Shown: positions 26,935 to 35,964, counted from the stretch's first letter. The stretch is 47,817 nucleotides of DNA from an uncultured Peptococcaceae bacterium (GCA_949743265.1 CATJSX010000141.1:1-47817); one strand, 5' to 3'. Program-made: numbers and translations. The notes: a model not told the origin generated them from the sequence alone.

Positions 26935-27190
26935 TAAAAAAACTCTCGCCCCTAAAATAGGGACGAGAGTAGTTCTCGCGGTACCACCCTAGTTGATTTT
27001 TATCTTAAAAAATCCACTTTGGTTGCCTTTAACGCAGGCAAGACGGCGCTATATACTACTTTGAATTTTCCATAGACGCACTCCAGAGGGGCTTCTTTGC
27101 GTTGTCCTGCCGAGTTTTCCACCAAGCGTCGGCTCTCTATAAGCAACAAATGAGCAAATATTTTCTCCATCAACGTTTTAATAATTTTTT
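26935..27190 (-). promoter_or_regulatory. T-box riboswitch, alanine-type specifier
   Basis: On the minus strand the leader contains the diagnostic T-box AGGGTGGTACCGCG (complement of 26977-26990), an overlapping terminator hairpin ACTCTCGTCCCT/AGGGGCGAGAGT (26942-26970) and a T-run. Upstream, stem I shows AGAGAGCCGACGCTTGGTGG, with the GGTGG apical loop. The specifier region reads GAA GCC CCT CTG GAG, placing GCC (complement of 27090-27092) as the specifier codon. T-boxes sense uncharged tRNA; here tRNA-Ala is expected to prevent termination and turn on alaR-alaT. Confidence 0.92.
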
Positions 27191-27192
27191 CA

Positions 27193-27222
27193 ATTATAGC
27201 ATAGAGTTGATAAAATTGTCAA
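27193..27222 (-). promoter_or_regulatory. Promoter of the T-box-alaR-alaT transcript
   Basis: Minus-strand TTGACA (complement of 27217-27222), 18-base spacer, TATAAT (complement of 27193-27198) with an extended TGC in front. Both hexamers are perfect. Confidence 0.85.
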
Positions 27223-27457
27223 ACAAATTTTGTGCAGAGTGATAATAAAAGTGCGTATGATTTCCTTTGAAGGTCACAATTTTTAATCATTAACGGCTGA
27301 AATTTCATCATTTATATATTGCATCACAAAAGGCACAGAAAACGATGTTTCTTTTTTCACGTTGCAGAAATAAAAAACGACACATATTCGCAATAATATG
27401 ACTATCCATGAAAGTGCTTGTTTTTCAATCCTTTCGAAGATAATCAAGATTATTTAA

Positions 27458-28060
27458 TCAGCAATACAAAATATAATCACTGTTCGTTTGTTTTGCGATG
27501 TGATATTCTTCATCGTCGTAAACATGTAGTATTATTTCGTAGCCTTTGCTCTGTAAAGCAACTACATAGGCAGTAGCTTCTGTAAGATCAGTAAATTGAT
27601 TGTACCATAAAGCAATCGGCTCTCGACAAAAAGGATAATGACTCATCGTTTCAATCATATTACCAAATCGTCTAAAAACAGGCAAATCTTCAGGCACTTC
27701 TCGTAAAATTTGCGGTCTTATTAAGCGTTTGTGTTCAATATTGAAAAAAACAATCTCCAAATCCGCACATAATTGTTTTAATGACCAACGATAAGGCTTT
27801 AAATAAAGTAAAAAACGTTCCCAAACGTTGCTTTTTGCTGATAAAACTGTTTCTCCTTCTGGGGAACTCCACAAACGACAGTCTTTTTCAGTCATTGAAA
27901 AATGTTTTAACAAACTAATGACGTTTGGGGGCTGATAATCTAAGTAAATAGTAATCTCTCGATTGATTTCGGCTTCTATATAATTGATACAGCCTTTTTG
28001 CAATGTACATAACCAGCTTCCACTAAGCCACAATGGTTTCGCACAGCAAAATATATTCAT
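27458..28060 (-). CDS. Hypothetical protein, 200 aa
   Basis: A soluble protein with no recognised domain. It begins MNIFCCAKPLWLSGSWLCTL, continues with a strand-rich middle (EINREITIYLDYQPP) and ends in a helix-strand tail with EATAYVVALQSKGYEIILHVYDDEEYHIA. The DDEEYHIAK segment near the C-terminus is acidic. Start is ATG 28060, 7 bases after AGGGAG; the in-frame GTG at 28078 overlaps that site. No partner gene in the same direction within 200 bases. Real coding sequence by length and composition. Confidence 0.65.
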   Translation of the reverse strand: MNIFCCAKPLWLSGSWLCTLQKGCINYIEAEINREITIYLDYQPPNVISLLKHFSMTEKDCRLWSSPEGETVLSAKSNVWERFLLYLKPYRWSLKQLCADLEIVFFNIEHKRLIRPQILREVPEDLPVFRRFGNMIETMSHYPFCREPIALWYNQFTDLTEATAYVVALQSKGYEIILHVYDDEEYHIAKQTNSDYILYC

Positions 28061-28285
28061 CTCTTTGCTCCCTCTCACTTTTGATTGAATCTATTATGCT
28101 TTGATGACACCTATTGTATTGTTTTTGCTTTCATATTGCAAGGTTTTTTTGTTGCCATTTTGTTGTTAATTACGATTTTTTTATTTTGGAAATTGTGGCG
28201 CTCTGAAAATAATAGCAGTTATTTTTCTCTAAAAGTTTTTCATAGCCATTTCAATAGCAGTGATGAGTAAACACAAGACGGCATA

Positions 28286-28843
28286 TCAGTCATCTTCATA
28301 ATCTTCACCGTCATCATCTTCTAAATCATCATCATACCATTCATCTTCATCAATTAGCCCCCAAAGGAAGGTTTCAAAATCAACAGCTAACGGCGTGATA
28401 ATCGGTTTATTGCTGCTTTTGACATCGACATGTACAACTCTCGGCTCTCCCACTAATCCACAAGCGCGGTAATCCAGCATTATTGCGTCATGACTAGCAG
28501 AAGGAGAATGCCCAATCACGATACCAATAGCTGGATAGCCCCATTTGGCAATAAAGGTTTCGCTGCCATTATCGCCAATAATGCTGTATTTGCCACCAAT
28601 ACCGCAAATATCAGTAAGAGCAATATGATCATCTGCCCACGAATTAGGCTGATCGGTAGGAAAAATTCGTTTTAACAATCGTCCGCCATTTTGTGTTTTT
28701 AAAAGTGCAATATAAGATTTGGGCAAGCGATACCCTAATGCATTTTCTGCTTCAGCTACCATCGCCTCCGTTATTGGTTCCCCACCAGTGTTTTCCTCCC
28801 AAAAATCGATCAGATCAAATTTTTTATCATCGTCGCCAAGCAT
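28286..28843 (-). CDS. SMI1/KNR4 (SUKH) family protein
   Basis: 185 residues. The SUKH signature is visible: GGEPITEAMVAEAENALGYR (helix leading into the fold), LPKSYIALLKTQNGG, and IGDNGSETFIAKWGYPAIGI. The C-terminus is a run of Asp/Glu (DDDLEDDDGEDYEDD). From family knowledge SUKH proteins are often immunity partners of contact-dependent or polymorphic toxins, but many are isolated and of unknown role. No toxin gene lies beside it. ATG 28843 follows GGGAGGAAG. Confidence 0.85.
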   Translation of the reverse strand: MLGDDDKKFDLIDFWEENTGGEPITEAMVAEAENALGYRLPKSYIALLKTQNGGRLLKRIFPTDQPNSWADDHIALTDICGIGGKYSIIGDNGSETFIAKWGYPAIGIVIGHSPSASHDAIMLDYRACGLVGEPRVVHVDVKSSNKPIITPLAVDFETFLWGLIDEDEWYDDDLEDDDGEDYEDD

Positions 28844-29373
28844 AAATAACTTCCTCCCAGAAAAAGTTGCACTGAAAATTTACGATAAATATTATAAAAT
28901 GTTGCTTGATTTATTGTACCACATTTTTGATTGGATTTTACGATTAAATTTCATATTTTACGTTTTTTTCTATAAAAAACTTTATCAAAGACAAATACCA
29001 TTTTAAAAATAAAAAATTTTCCATGATGGTGAAAAAATCTTTGTATTGACGTATATGTACTGGCATCAACTTATTATACAAGATAAAAAATAGAAAATCC
29101 CTATAAGATATGCTATCCTAATTTGTATTGATAACAAAAGCATCTTTATGCTTGAATTTCAATATTGCTGCCTTTGCTATAATCTAAAAGCTAATTTGTT
29201 GGGTTTCTTGCAACTTTAGCGGAGAGTGCAATATTAGTGGGTATGGCGTAGATTATGAGAAATGCTCATCGCAGAGAAAATATATTTTGTTTAACGGAAA
29301 ATGCTGTGTTATTATTAGAAACCGACACAATGGGATAAGTGATTTTTTCAATGATTTGGAAGGAGACGATTAA
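28844..29373. other. AT-rich intergenic region with a promoter for the next gene
   Basis: 530 bases without a supportable gene on either strand. An extended -10, TGCTATAAT (29176-29184), lies about 190 bases before the carbon-nitrogen hydrolase gene, leaving a long leader that includes a purine-rich GCGGAGAGTGC segment near 29218. I see no known riboswitch signature. GGAAGGAGACG (29356-29366) is the ribosome site. Confidence 0.5.
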
Positions 29374-30255
29374 ATGAATTTTTTAAAAATTGCTCTGTTG
29401 CAGATAGCGCCTTGTGAAACATTAAAGAAAAATCTCGAAAAAGGAATTTTTTATTGCGAGAAAGCTAAAGCAAATGGCGCTGATATAGCGCTATTTCCTG
29501 AAATGTGGAGTAACGGTTACAATATTTATAATCGACCGATTGACGAATGGCAAGCCGAAGCGATTGCTGTCAATAGTGATTTTGTCAATACATTTAGAAA
29601 ACTTGCTAAAAAACTTGATATGGCTATTGGCATCACACTACTTGAAAAATATCCAAACGCTCCTCGCAATTCTTTAATTCTTTTTGACAGATTTGGCGAA
29701 CAAAAATTGCTCTATGCGAAAGTGCATACTTGCGATTTTGATGTTGAGCGTCATTTGACAGCTGGTGAAGATTTTTATGTTACGACACTTGATATAGCAC
29801 ATGGAGAAGTAAAAGTTGGTGCTATGATTTGTTACGATAGAGAATTTCCCGAAAGCGCACGAATTTTAATGCTTAAAGGCGCTGAAATTATTCTTGTTCC
29901 TAATGCTTGCCCAATGGAAATCAATCGTCTTTCACAACTTCGTGCCAGAGCCTATGAAAATATGGTTGCCATTGTCACCTGCAATTATCCTAATTTGGTG
30001 CCAGATTGCAATGGCGGTTCAACTGTTTTTGACGGTGTGGCTTATCTTGATGAAATAGATGATGCACGAGATAGCTGTATTTTGCAGGCAGATGAAAAAG
30101 AAGGTGTTTATTTTGCTGAACTTGATTTGGATCAGCTTCGTCATTATCGTGAAAACGAAGTCCATGGAAATGCTTATCGACGTCCGAAAAAATATGGACT
30201 TTTAACTGACGTTAAAATTGACAAACCGTTTATAAGGGATAATTATCGAGGGTAA
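29374..30255 (+). CDS. Carbon-nitrogen hydrolase (nitrilase superfamily)
   Basis: 293 residues of the nitrilase/amidase fold. The catalytic Glu-Lys-Cys triad is visible: FPEMWSNGYN (Glu near residue 43), KVHTCDFDVE (Lys near 119) and GAMICYDREFPESAR (Cys near 154). The ending is a typical C-terminal oligomerisation tail. Such enzymes hydrolyse omega-amides, N-carbamoyl amines or nitriles; the substrate cannot be told from sequence. Start is ATG 29374 behind AAGGAGACG. It appears to be monocistronic; a small hairpin follows at 30265-30282. Confidence 0.92.
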   Translation: MNFLKIALLQIAPCETLKKNLEKGIFYCEKAKANGADIALFPEMWSNGYNIYNRPIDEWQAEAIAVNSDFVNTFRKLAKKLDMAIGITLLEKYPNAPRNSLILFDRFGEQKLLYAKVHTCDFDVERHLTAGEDFYVTTLDIAHGEVKVGAMICYDREFPESARILMLKGAEIILVPNACPMEINRLSQLRARAYENMVAIVTCNYPNLVPDCNGGSTVFDGVAYLDEIDDARDSCILQADEKEGVYFAELDLDQLRHYRENEVHGNAYRRPKKYGLLTDVKIDKPFIRDNYRG

Positions 30256-30431
30256 GAAAAATAAACCAAAAATGCTTTTGGTATGAAAGCGGCTGATTCT
30301 ATGCTTAAAACGTTATGAGATTAAAATTATTTAAGGAGTTTTGTTGAATTTGAAAAATGGCTGTAACCTTTTGCGGTGTGCTGAATTGAAATAAATAAGT
30401 AATCATTTGCAGCTTTGACGGAGGAGTATTT

Positions 30432-31226
30432 ATGGCAATAAGGATGTTGGTTTGGATAGGCATGATTTTGTTGATGGGTGGCGCGGCTAATTGGACGCTA
30501 AAGATGAGCAGTCAATTTGTGTGTGCAGTCATAAGTGGCTTGGGGTGTTTTTGTCTGCTTTGGGCAGCAGCGTTTGGCTCTTATCAACGTGAAAGTTGGC
30601 AAAAGGCAGCGAAAATGGGGCGGAAATTATTGATAGTATTGACGTTACTGTTTTTGGCAACTTTTTTGTTTATTGAAGGGTTGATTATTAACGCCAGTAA
30701 CGACGATAATTATGAAGGAAATTGTTTGGTGGTGTTGGGCGCTGGTTTATATGGTGATACGCCTTCGCCAGCGCTGGCCGCTAGATTGGAACGAGCAGTA
30801 GTTTATTTAGAGCAAAATCCGCAAGCGGTGGCTATCTTAAGCGGTGGGCAAGGGATGGGTGAAACCATCACCGAAGCCGAGGGTATGCGGCGTTATCTGC
30901 TGCAAAAGGGTATTGGGCAAGAGCGACTATATTTGGAAGAAAAATCACACAATACCCGAGAAAATTTATATTTCAGTCGCGAGATTGTTTTATCTTTGGG
31001 ATATGCAGCAGATGAAATTGGCGTAGTAAGCAATGGATTTCATTTATATCGGGCAAAAAGTTTGGCTAATACGTTGGGAATGAGTGTTAAAGGAGTGGCG
31101 GCGCCTTTACCCGATATTTTAGGATTGGATATGGTGTGTTATTTCAGAGAATATTTTGCCGTGCTTAAAATGTATGCGCAAAATGTAACGGGGCTTGGGC
31201 TGGATAGATTGACGCTTTCGTGGTAA
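30432..31226 (+). CDS. YdcF/SanA-type DUF218 membrane protein
   Basis: 264 residues. Two to three N-terminal hydrophobic segments (about 4-55 and 70-95) are followed by the DUF218 domain: CLVVLGAGLYGDTPSPALAA, ILSGGQGMGETITEAEGMRR, EEKSHNTRENLYFS and VVSNGFHLYRA. Family members (SanA, ElyC, YdcF) act at the envelope and are linked to vancomycin sensitivity or peptidoglycan maintenance. ATG 30432 follows GGAGGAG by 5 bases. It precedes the DAHP synthase unit by about 220 bases and has its own ribosome site, but I see no linkage. Confidence 0.88.
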   Translation: MAIRMLVWIGMILLMGGAANWTLKMSSQFVCAVISGLGCFCLLWAAAFGSYQRESWQKAAKMGRKLLIVLTLLFLATFLFIEGLIINASNDDNYEGNCLVVLGAGLYGDTPSPALAARLERAVVYLEQNPQAVAILSGGQGMGETITEAEGMRRYLLQKGIGQERLYLEEKSHNTRENLYFSREIVLSLGYAADEIGVVSNGFHLYRAKSLANTLGMSVKGVAAPLPDILGLDMVCYFREYFAVLKMYAQNVTGLGLDRLTLSW

Positions 31227-31251
31227 ATAGGGGGAAAAATGAAAAATTCTC

Positions 31252-31280
31252 TTGCAATTTTTCGGCAAAAATAGTATAAA
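31252..31280 (+). promoter_or_regulatory. Promoter of the aromatic (aro) unit
   Basis: TTGCAA (31252-31257), 17-base spacer, TATAAA (31275-31280). A second TATAAT lies at about 31284-31289 and could be an alternative -10. It leaves a leader of roughly 160 bases before DAHP synthase. Confidence 0.55.
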
Positions 31281-31380
31281 TATTATAATGAGTTTATCAT
31301 TATAAAAGACGTAGTATGGTAGTATTGAGCAAAAAGTTATTTTCAAGTAGGATGGTACAATGGTAGGGCATAATGATTGC

Positions 31381-31437
31381 GAACGCAGTGACAAAAGCGT
31401 TCAGTAAAAGCCTCTATTGTCCAGCGAAGAATAGGGG
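31381..31437 (+). promoter_or_regulatory. Leader hairpins sequestering the DAHP synthase RBS
   Basis: Two stems sit directly before the first aro gene: GAACGC/GCGTTC (31381-31386 and 31397-31402) and CCTCTATT/AATAGGGG (31411-31418 and 31430-31437, one G-T pair, 11-base loop). The second stem includes the AGGGG of the ribosome site (31433-31441). This arrangement could gate translation. No T-box or known riboswitch signature is seen. Confidence 0.45.
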
Positions 31438-31449
31438 GAAAGAAGAAAA

Positions 31450-32463
31450 ATGATAGTCGTTGTTTCTGGTGGTGCACAGAGTGAAAAATTGGAGCATGTT
31501 ATTGCTTATCTGGAGAGCCGCAATTTAGAGCTGCACATTTCTCGTGGGGCAGAAAAAAACATCATTGGGATTATCGGTTCGCAGAAGGATAAAGAAAGCC
31601 TTAATCTGGAATCATTGGACGGTGTGGAACGCGTCATTCCTATTGTGACGCCATACAAATTAGCCAGTCGTGAATTTCATCCGGAAGATACCGTAATCAA
31701 GATTAGAGATTTTACTATTGGTGGTCAGGAATTGCAGGTTATGGCGGGACCATGTGCGGTGGAAAGTAAGGAACAATTTTTGGAAGTAGCAGAAGCGGTC
31801 AAAAGCGCAGGGGCAAAGATTTTGCGCGGTGGTGCGTTTAAACCTAGAACGTCGCCGTATTCTTTTGACGGCTTAAAAGAACAAGGATTAAAAATCATGG
31901 CAGAAGCCAGAGAGCAAACAGGCTTGGCTATTGTCAGTGAAGTTATGGATACACGAGACGTTCCGCTGGTGGCTGATTATGTGGATATTGTACAAATTGG
32001 CGCTCGAAATATGCAGAATTTTAATTTGCTGCGAGAAGTGGGCAAAATTAGAAAACCGGTGCTGCTCAAACGAGGTTTATCAGCAACCATTGAAGAATGG
32101 ATTATGGCAGCGGAGTATATTCTTGCCGGTGGTAATGAGCAGGTGATTTTTTGCGAGCGGGGCATTAGAACGTTTGAAACTTTTACCCGTAATACGCAAG
32201 ACATTTCAGCAATACCGATTATTAAAGAATTAACTCATTTACCGATTATTGTAGATCCTAGTCATGGAACTGGTAAGTGGAATCTAGTAGAGCCAATGGC
32301 GAAAGCGGCTATTGCTGCTGGTGCTGACGGGCTGATGATTGAAGTGCATCCTGAACCATTAAAAGCACTTTCTGACGGACCACAATCACTAAAACCAGAA
32401 AAGTTTGCCGAGTTGATGGTTAAAATGAAGCGAATCGCTCAGGCGGTGGATAAAGATATTTAA
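31450..32463 (+). CDS. aroF: 3-deoxy-7-phosphoheptulonate (DAHP) synthase, AroF type I-beta
   Basis: Condenses PEP and erythrose 4-phosphate, the entry step to chorismate. 337 residues: an N-terminal ferredoxin-like regulatory domain of about 70 residues ([20 protein letters not shown]) and a type I-beta barrel with [35 protein letters not shown]-like FCERGIRTF and DPSHGTGKW. The appended N-terminal domain is the site of feedback inhibition by aromatic amino acids in related enzymes. ATG 31450 follows AGGGGGAAAG. It is separated from aroA by 160 bases of structured DNA, so it may be expressed at a different level from the rest. Confidence 0.95.
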   Translation: MIVVVSGGAQSEKLEHVIAYLESRNLELHISRGAEKNIIGIIGSQKDKESLNLESLDGVERVIPIVTPYKLASREFHPEDTVIKIRDFTIGGQELQVMAGPCAVESKEQFLEVAEAVKSAGAKILRGGAFKPRTSPYSFDGLKEQGLKIMAEAREQTGLAIVSEVMDTRDVPLVADYVDIVQIGARNMQNFNLLREVGKIRKPVLLKRGLSATIEEWIMAAEYILAGGNEQVIFCERGIRTFETFTRNTQDISAIPIIKELTHLPIIVDPSHGTGKWNLVEPMAKAAIAAGADGLMIEVHPEPLKALSDGPQSLKPEKFAELMVKMKRIAQAVDKDI

Positions 32464-32627
32464 TGAACAAGTCAATGCAGTTTGCGGCGTGAAAACGCCT
32501 TTCATCTGTTTATAAGACGAGCTAAAAGCGTCGTACGCGCCTAATGAAGCCGCGTCGGAATTTTGCGACCGCCTACAGGTCAGCTGATTTCGGTGCGGCT
32601 TTATTGTGGGCATGATTAAAAAAGGAT
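32464..32627. other. Structured GC-richer spacer between aroF and aroA
   Basis: 160 bases with several inverted repeats: GGCG/CGCC near 32487-32500, GACG/CGTC near 32517-32533, and a long-range AAGCCGC/GCGGCTT (32547-32553 with about 32595-32601) enclosing GTCG/CGAC. It is visibly richer in G+C than the neighbouring spacers. Candidate structured RNA, attenuator or dispersed intergenic repeat; no known family recognised. Confidence 0.45.
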
Positions 32628-32636
32628 GTGAAGAAA

Positions 32637-33935
32637 TTGTTAATGACGATCAAAAAAACATCTTCGTTAGTCGGAGAGATAAGCGTGCCTGGCGATAAAT
32701 CTATTTCGCACCGCGCTGTTATGTTTGGCGCTTTGGCTCAAGGGGATACGATAATCGAAGGCTTTTTGCGAGGTGAAGATTGCCTGAGTACTATTAGCGC
32801 TTTTCGCGCATTGGGCGTTAAAATTGATGAAGACGATCACGGACGAGTTGTAGTACATGGCGTTGGTCTGAATGGATTAAAAGAAGCTGATAATATAATT
32901 GATATTGGTAATTCAGGTACGACGATTCGTTTATTGAGCGGTATTTTGGCTGGTCAGCCTTTTGTCACGTTTTTAACTGGTGATGCTTCTATTCGTCAGC
33001 GACCTATGGGGCGAGTGCTCAAACCATTGTCGTTGATGGGCGCTCAAATTATCGGCAGAGCCAATCATACATTGGCACCTTTAGCGATAATTGGCAGTGC
33101 ATTGTCGCCTATTGTTTACCAATCGCCAGTAGCCAGTGCGCAAGTCAAATCGGCGGTTTTATTGGCGGGACTTTTTACTGATGGCTGGACAGAAGTGCAG
33201 GAGCCGTCCTTATCTCGCAATCATACGGAATTGATGCTGAGCGCTTTCGGCGCTGAAGTGGTGCAGCTTCCTAAAGGGGCAAAAGTTAAAGGACGACCGA
33301 TTTTAAAAGGGCAAAATGTGATGGTACCCGGCGATATTTCTTCAGCAGCTTATTTTTTAGTTGCTGGCGCTATCGTTGCTAACAGTCGTATTGTTTTAAA
33401 AAATGTAGGGTTAAATCCTACGCGAACTGGTATTATCGAGGTATTACGAGCTATGGGGGCAAAGTTGACCATTATCAGTCAGTGGCAAAGCGGCGGCGAA
33501 ACTTTGGGTGATTTGCTGATAGAAAGTAGTCAACTAAAAGGTACAACGATCGCTGGCGATATTATGCCAACGCTAATTGACGAAGTACCGATTATTGCTG
33601 TAGCAGCTGCTTATGCACAAGGTATAACTGAAATTCGCAACGCTGAAGAATTGAAAGTTAAAGAAAGCAATCGTTTGGAGACGATTGCTATAGGATTGCG
33701 TCAAATGGGCGCTAAAATTGACGTTCTTGATGACGGTTTGCGCATTTATGGTGGTGGGGCGCTGCATGGCGCTCATGTTGATAGTTTCAATGATCATCGC
33801 ATAGCAATGTCATTAGCAGTGGCAGCTTTGGCGGCTGAAGGAGAAACGGTTATTGACCATTTTGAAGCGGTCAGCGTTTCGTGGCCTGATTTTGTACAGG
33901 ATTTGGCACGATTGGCAGGTGGCGCTAATGAGTGA
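32637..33935 (+). CDS. aroA: 3-phosphoshikimate 1-carboxyvinyltransferase (EPSP synthase)
   Basis: Adds enolpyruvate from PEP to shikimate 3-phosphate. About 432 residues with the two-domain inside-out barrel and the active-site texts VPGDKSISHRAVMFGALAQG, GNSGTTIRLLSGILAG, DASIRQRPMGRVL, SAQVKSAVLLAGL and NDHRIAMSLAVAAL. The start is unsettled: AAGGATG ends 8 bases before TTG 32637, while GTG 32628 overlaps that site and ATG 32643 is 14 bases away; all are in frame and differ by five residues. The stop overlaps the aroE start by 8 bases. Confidence 0.96.
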   Translation: MLMTIKKTSSLVGEISVPGDKSISHRAVMFGALAQGDTIIEGFLRGEDCLSTISAFRALGVKIDEDDHGRVVVHGVGLNGLKEADNIIDIGNSGTTIRLLSGILAGQPFVTFLTGDASIRQRPMGRVLKPLSLMGAQIIGRANHTLAPLAIIGSALSPIVYQSPVASAQVKSAVLLAGLFTDGWTEVQEPSLSRNHTELMLSAFGAEVVQLPKGAKVKGRPILKGQNVMVPGDISSAAYFLVAGAIVANSRIVLKNVGLNPTRTGIIEVLRAMGAKLTIISQWQSGGETLGDLLIESSQLKGTTIAGDIMPTLIDEVPIIAVAAAYAQGITEIRNAEELKVKESNRLETIAIGLRQMGAKIDVLDDGLRIYGGGALHGAHVDSFNDHRIAMSLAVAALAAEGETVIDHFEAVSVSWPDFVQDLARLAGGANE

Positions 33936-34791
33936 TACAGAAACAAAACTTTTTGCGGTTTTGGGCAATCCTATTGCTCATTCGCTTTCACCGTTATTGC
34001 ATTCGTTTTTTATGGAGCAATGTCATTATAATGGCGTTTATTTGGCTTTTGCACCAAAGAAAGAGGAATTAGCGCAAGCCATAGCAGGGCTAAAAGCGCT
34101 GGGTGCTAAGGGAATTAACGTTACGATTCCTTACAAAGAAGCAGTTATTCCTTATTTGGCAGATTTGACGCCGCAAGCGAAAATCTGTCAAGCGGTCAAT
34201 ACGCTGATTTTAACAGAAAAAGGATTTATCGGCGATAATACTGACGGTAATGGATTGATTAAAGCGCTGGAAAAACAGCATGGTTGGCAACCAGAAGGAC
34301 GCAAGATTTTGCTCATCGGCGCTGGCGGTGCGGCTAAAGGCGTTGCGGCAGCCATAGCTAGGCGACAGGTGGCAGAAATTGTGATTGTTAATCGTACCAA
34401 AGAAAAAGCGGAATCTTTAGCGAAATTGTTAGCGCAGCACAGCGAGTGTCTGATAAAAGTACTGGACTGGGACGCTTTGCAGCAAGAAACACTGTATCAA
34501 AACGTGGATACGTTCATCAATACAACGCCAATGGGAATGAGCCCTCATATTGAAGCCATGGCGCCTGTACGGATGGAATGTCTGTGTGAAGATCACATGG
34601 CGGTAGATTTGATTTATAATCCGTTGGAAACAAAATTTTTGCGTTTGGCCAAAGCGCAAGGAGCAAAAACAGCGTCAGGTTTAGGAATGTTTGTGGAACA
34701 AGGCGCACTGTCTTTTGCAGCATGGACGACAATAACGCCAGAAACAACAGACGCTTACCGACTGATAGCAGAGACATTAAATAATGGTTAA
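33928..34791 (+). CDS. aroE: Shikimate dehydrogenase
   Basis: NADPH-dependent reduction of 3-dehydroshikimate. 287 residues with NPIAHSLSPLLHSFF (shikimate site), NVTIPYKEAVIPYL (catalytic Lys), GDNTDGNG (Asp), the dinucleotide loop LIGAGGAAKGVA and a C-terminal GLGMFVEQGALSF. Start ATG 33928 lies inside the aroA end (8-base overlap), preceded by AGGTGG; the longer frame to 33853 is inside aroA and unneeded. Confidence 0.95.
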   Translation: MSDTETKLFAVLGNPIAHSLSPLLHSFFMEQCHYNGVYLAFAPKKEELAQAIAGLKALGAKGINVTIPYKEAVIPYLADLTPQAKICQAVNTLILTEKGFIGDNTDGNGLIKALEKQHGWQPEGRKILLIGAGGAAKGVAAAIARRQVAEIVIVNRTKEKAESLAKLLAQHSECLIKVLDWDALQQETLYQNVDTFINTTPMGMSPHIEAMAPVRMECLCEDHMAVDLIYNPLETKFLRLAKAQGAKTASGLGMFVEQGALSFAAWTTITPETTDAYRLIAETLNNG

Positions 34792-34803
34792 GGTGGTGAG
34801 AAG

Positions 34804-35964
34804 ATGATCAGATATTTAACAGCAGGAGAATCACACGGCAAAGGACTGACAGCTATCATCGAAGGCATACCCGCCGGAATTTCGCTGGATATTGATTTTA
34901 TCAATCAAACATTAGCCAAACGACAGGGCGGCTATGGGCGCGGCGGGCGTATGAAAATTGAGCAGGATACGATAGAATTGATTACTGGTGTGCGTGGCGG
35001 CGTGACATTGGGAACGCCTATAACTCTTATGGTTTCTAATCGCGATTGGGCAAACTGGGAAAAAATAATGGATAGTACGTCGGCGGCTGATTTGAAGCAA
35101 AAACAAGTGACATTGCCGCGCCCGGGACACGCTGATTTAGCTGGCGGTATCAAATATCGGCAAAAAGATCTGCGCAATATTTTAGAACGAGCCAGCGCTA
35201 GGGAAACCGCTATTCGAGTCGCTATCGGTGCTATTAGTCAGTGTGTGCTGAATAATTTCGGTATTACGGTTATGGCGCACGTTTTGGCTATTGGCGCTGT
35301 CAATGCCAATGTTGATTATAGAAAATTGAATGAAAAACTATATGATACGCCTCTTTATTGTACTGATGATATGGCTACTCAAAAAATGATAGCAGCTATT
35401 GATGAGGCGAAAGCTAACGGTGATACACTAGGTGGCATTATTGAGGTGGTTGTCACTGGAGTGCCTATTGGTTTGGGCAGTCATGTTCAATATGATCGCA
35501 AATTGGATGGACGGTTGGCGCAAAGTTTGATGAGTATTCAAGCGATCAAAGGGGTAGAAATTGGCGACGGTTTTCATTTGGCACAAACGCGAGGTTCTCA
35601 AGCTCATGATGAAATTTATTACGATGAGGTCAAAGGATTTTATCATAAGACTAATCATGCTGGCGGCTTGGAAGGCGGCATTACTAATGGTGAAACGATA
35701 GTCCTTCGTGGAGCGATGAAGCCCATTCCAACGCTGTATCAGCCGTTAAACAGTGTGGATTTTCTTTCTAAAGAAGCGGGCTTAGCATCTGTAGAGCGTT
35801 CAGATGCTTGTGCAGTGCCAGCGTGTGCTATTGTGGCAGCTAATGCTTGCGCATGGACGGTTTTAGAATGTTTCTTGGAGAAATTTTCCGGTGATCATCT
35901 TGATGAAGTACGAGACAATTATTTATCTTATCAGCGCTATTTGAACGAGGTGATGAAGCGATGA
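34804..35964 (+). CDS. aroC: Chorismate synthase
   Basis: FMN-dependent 1,4-elimination of phosphate from EPSP to chorismate. 386 residues with signature 1 GESHGKGLTAIIEGIPAGI, signature 2 ERASARETAIRVAIGA, and RSDACAVPACAIVAANACA near the C-terminus. ATG 34804 follows AAGGTGGTGAG. It overlaps aroK by 4 bases. No flavin reductase is nearby. Confidence 0.96.
   Translation: MIRYLTAGESHGKGLTAIIEGIPAGISLDIDFINQTLAKRQGGYGRGGRMKIEQDTIELITGVRGGVTLGTPITLMVSNRDWANWEKIMDSTSAADLKQKQVTLPRPGHADLAGGIKYRQKDLRNILERASARETAIRVAIGAISQCVLNNFGITVMAHVLAIGAVNANVDYRKLNEKLYDTPLYCTDDMATQKMIAAIDEAKANGDTLGGIIEVVVTGVPIGLGSHVQYDRKLDGRLAQSLMSIQAIKGVEIGDGFHLAQTRGSQAHDEIYYDEVKGFYHKTNHAGGLEGGITNGETIVLRGAMKPIPTLYQPLNSVDFLSKEAGLASVERSDACAVPACAIVAANACAWTVLECFLEKFSGDHLDEVRDNYLSYQRYLNEVMKR

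Noticed and set aside
28085-28270. A 61-codon plus-strand frame with one hydrophobic helix
   Set aside because: It would start at TTG with no ribosome site, and its helix is simply AT-rich sequence between two minus-strand genes. The peptide at 38673 has much better signals.
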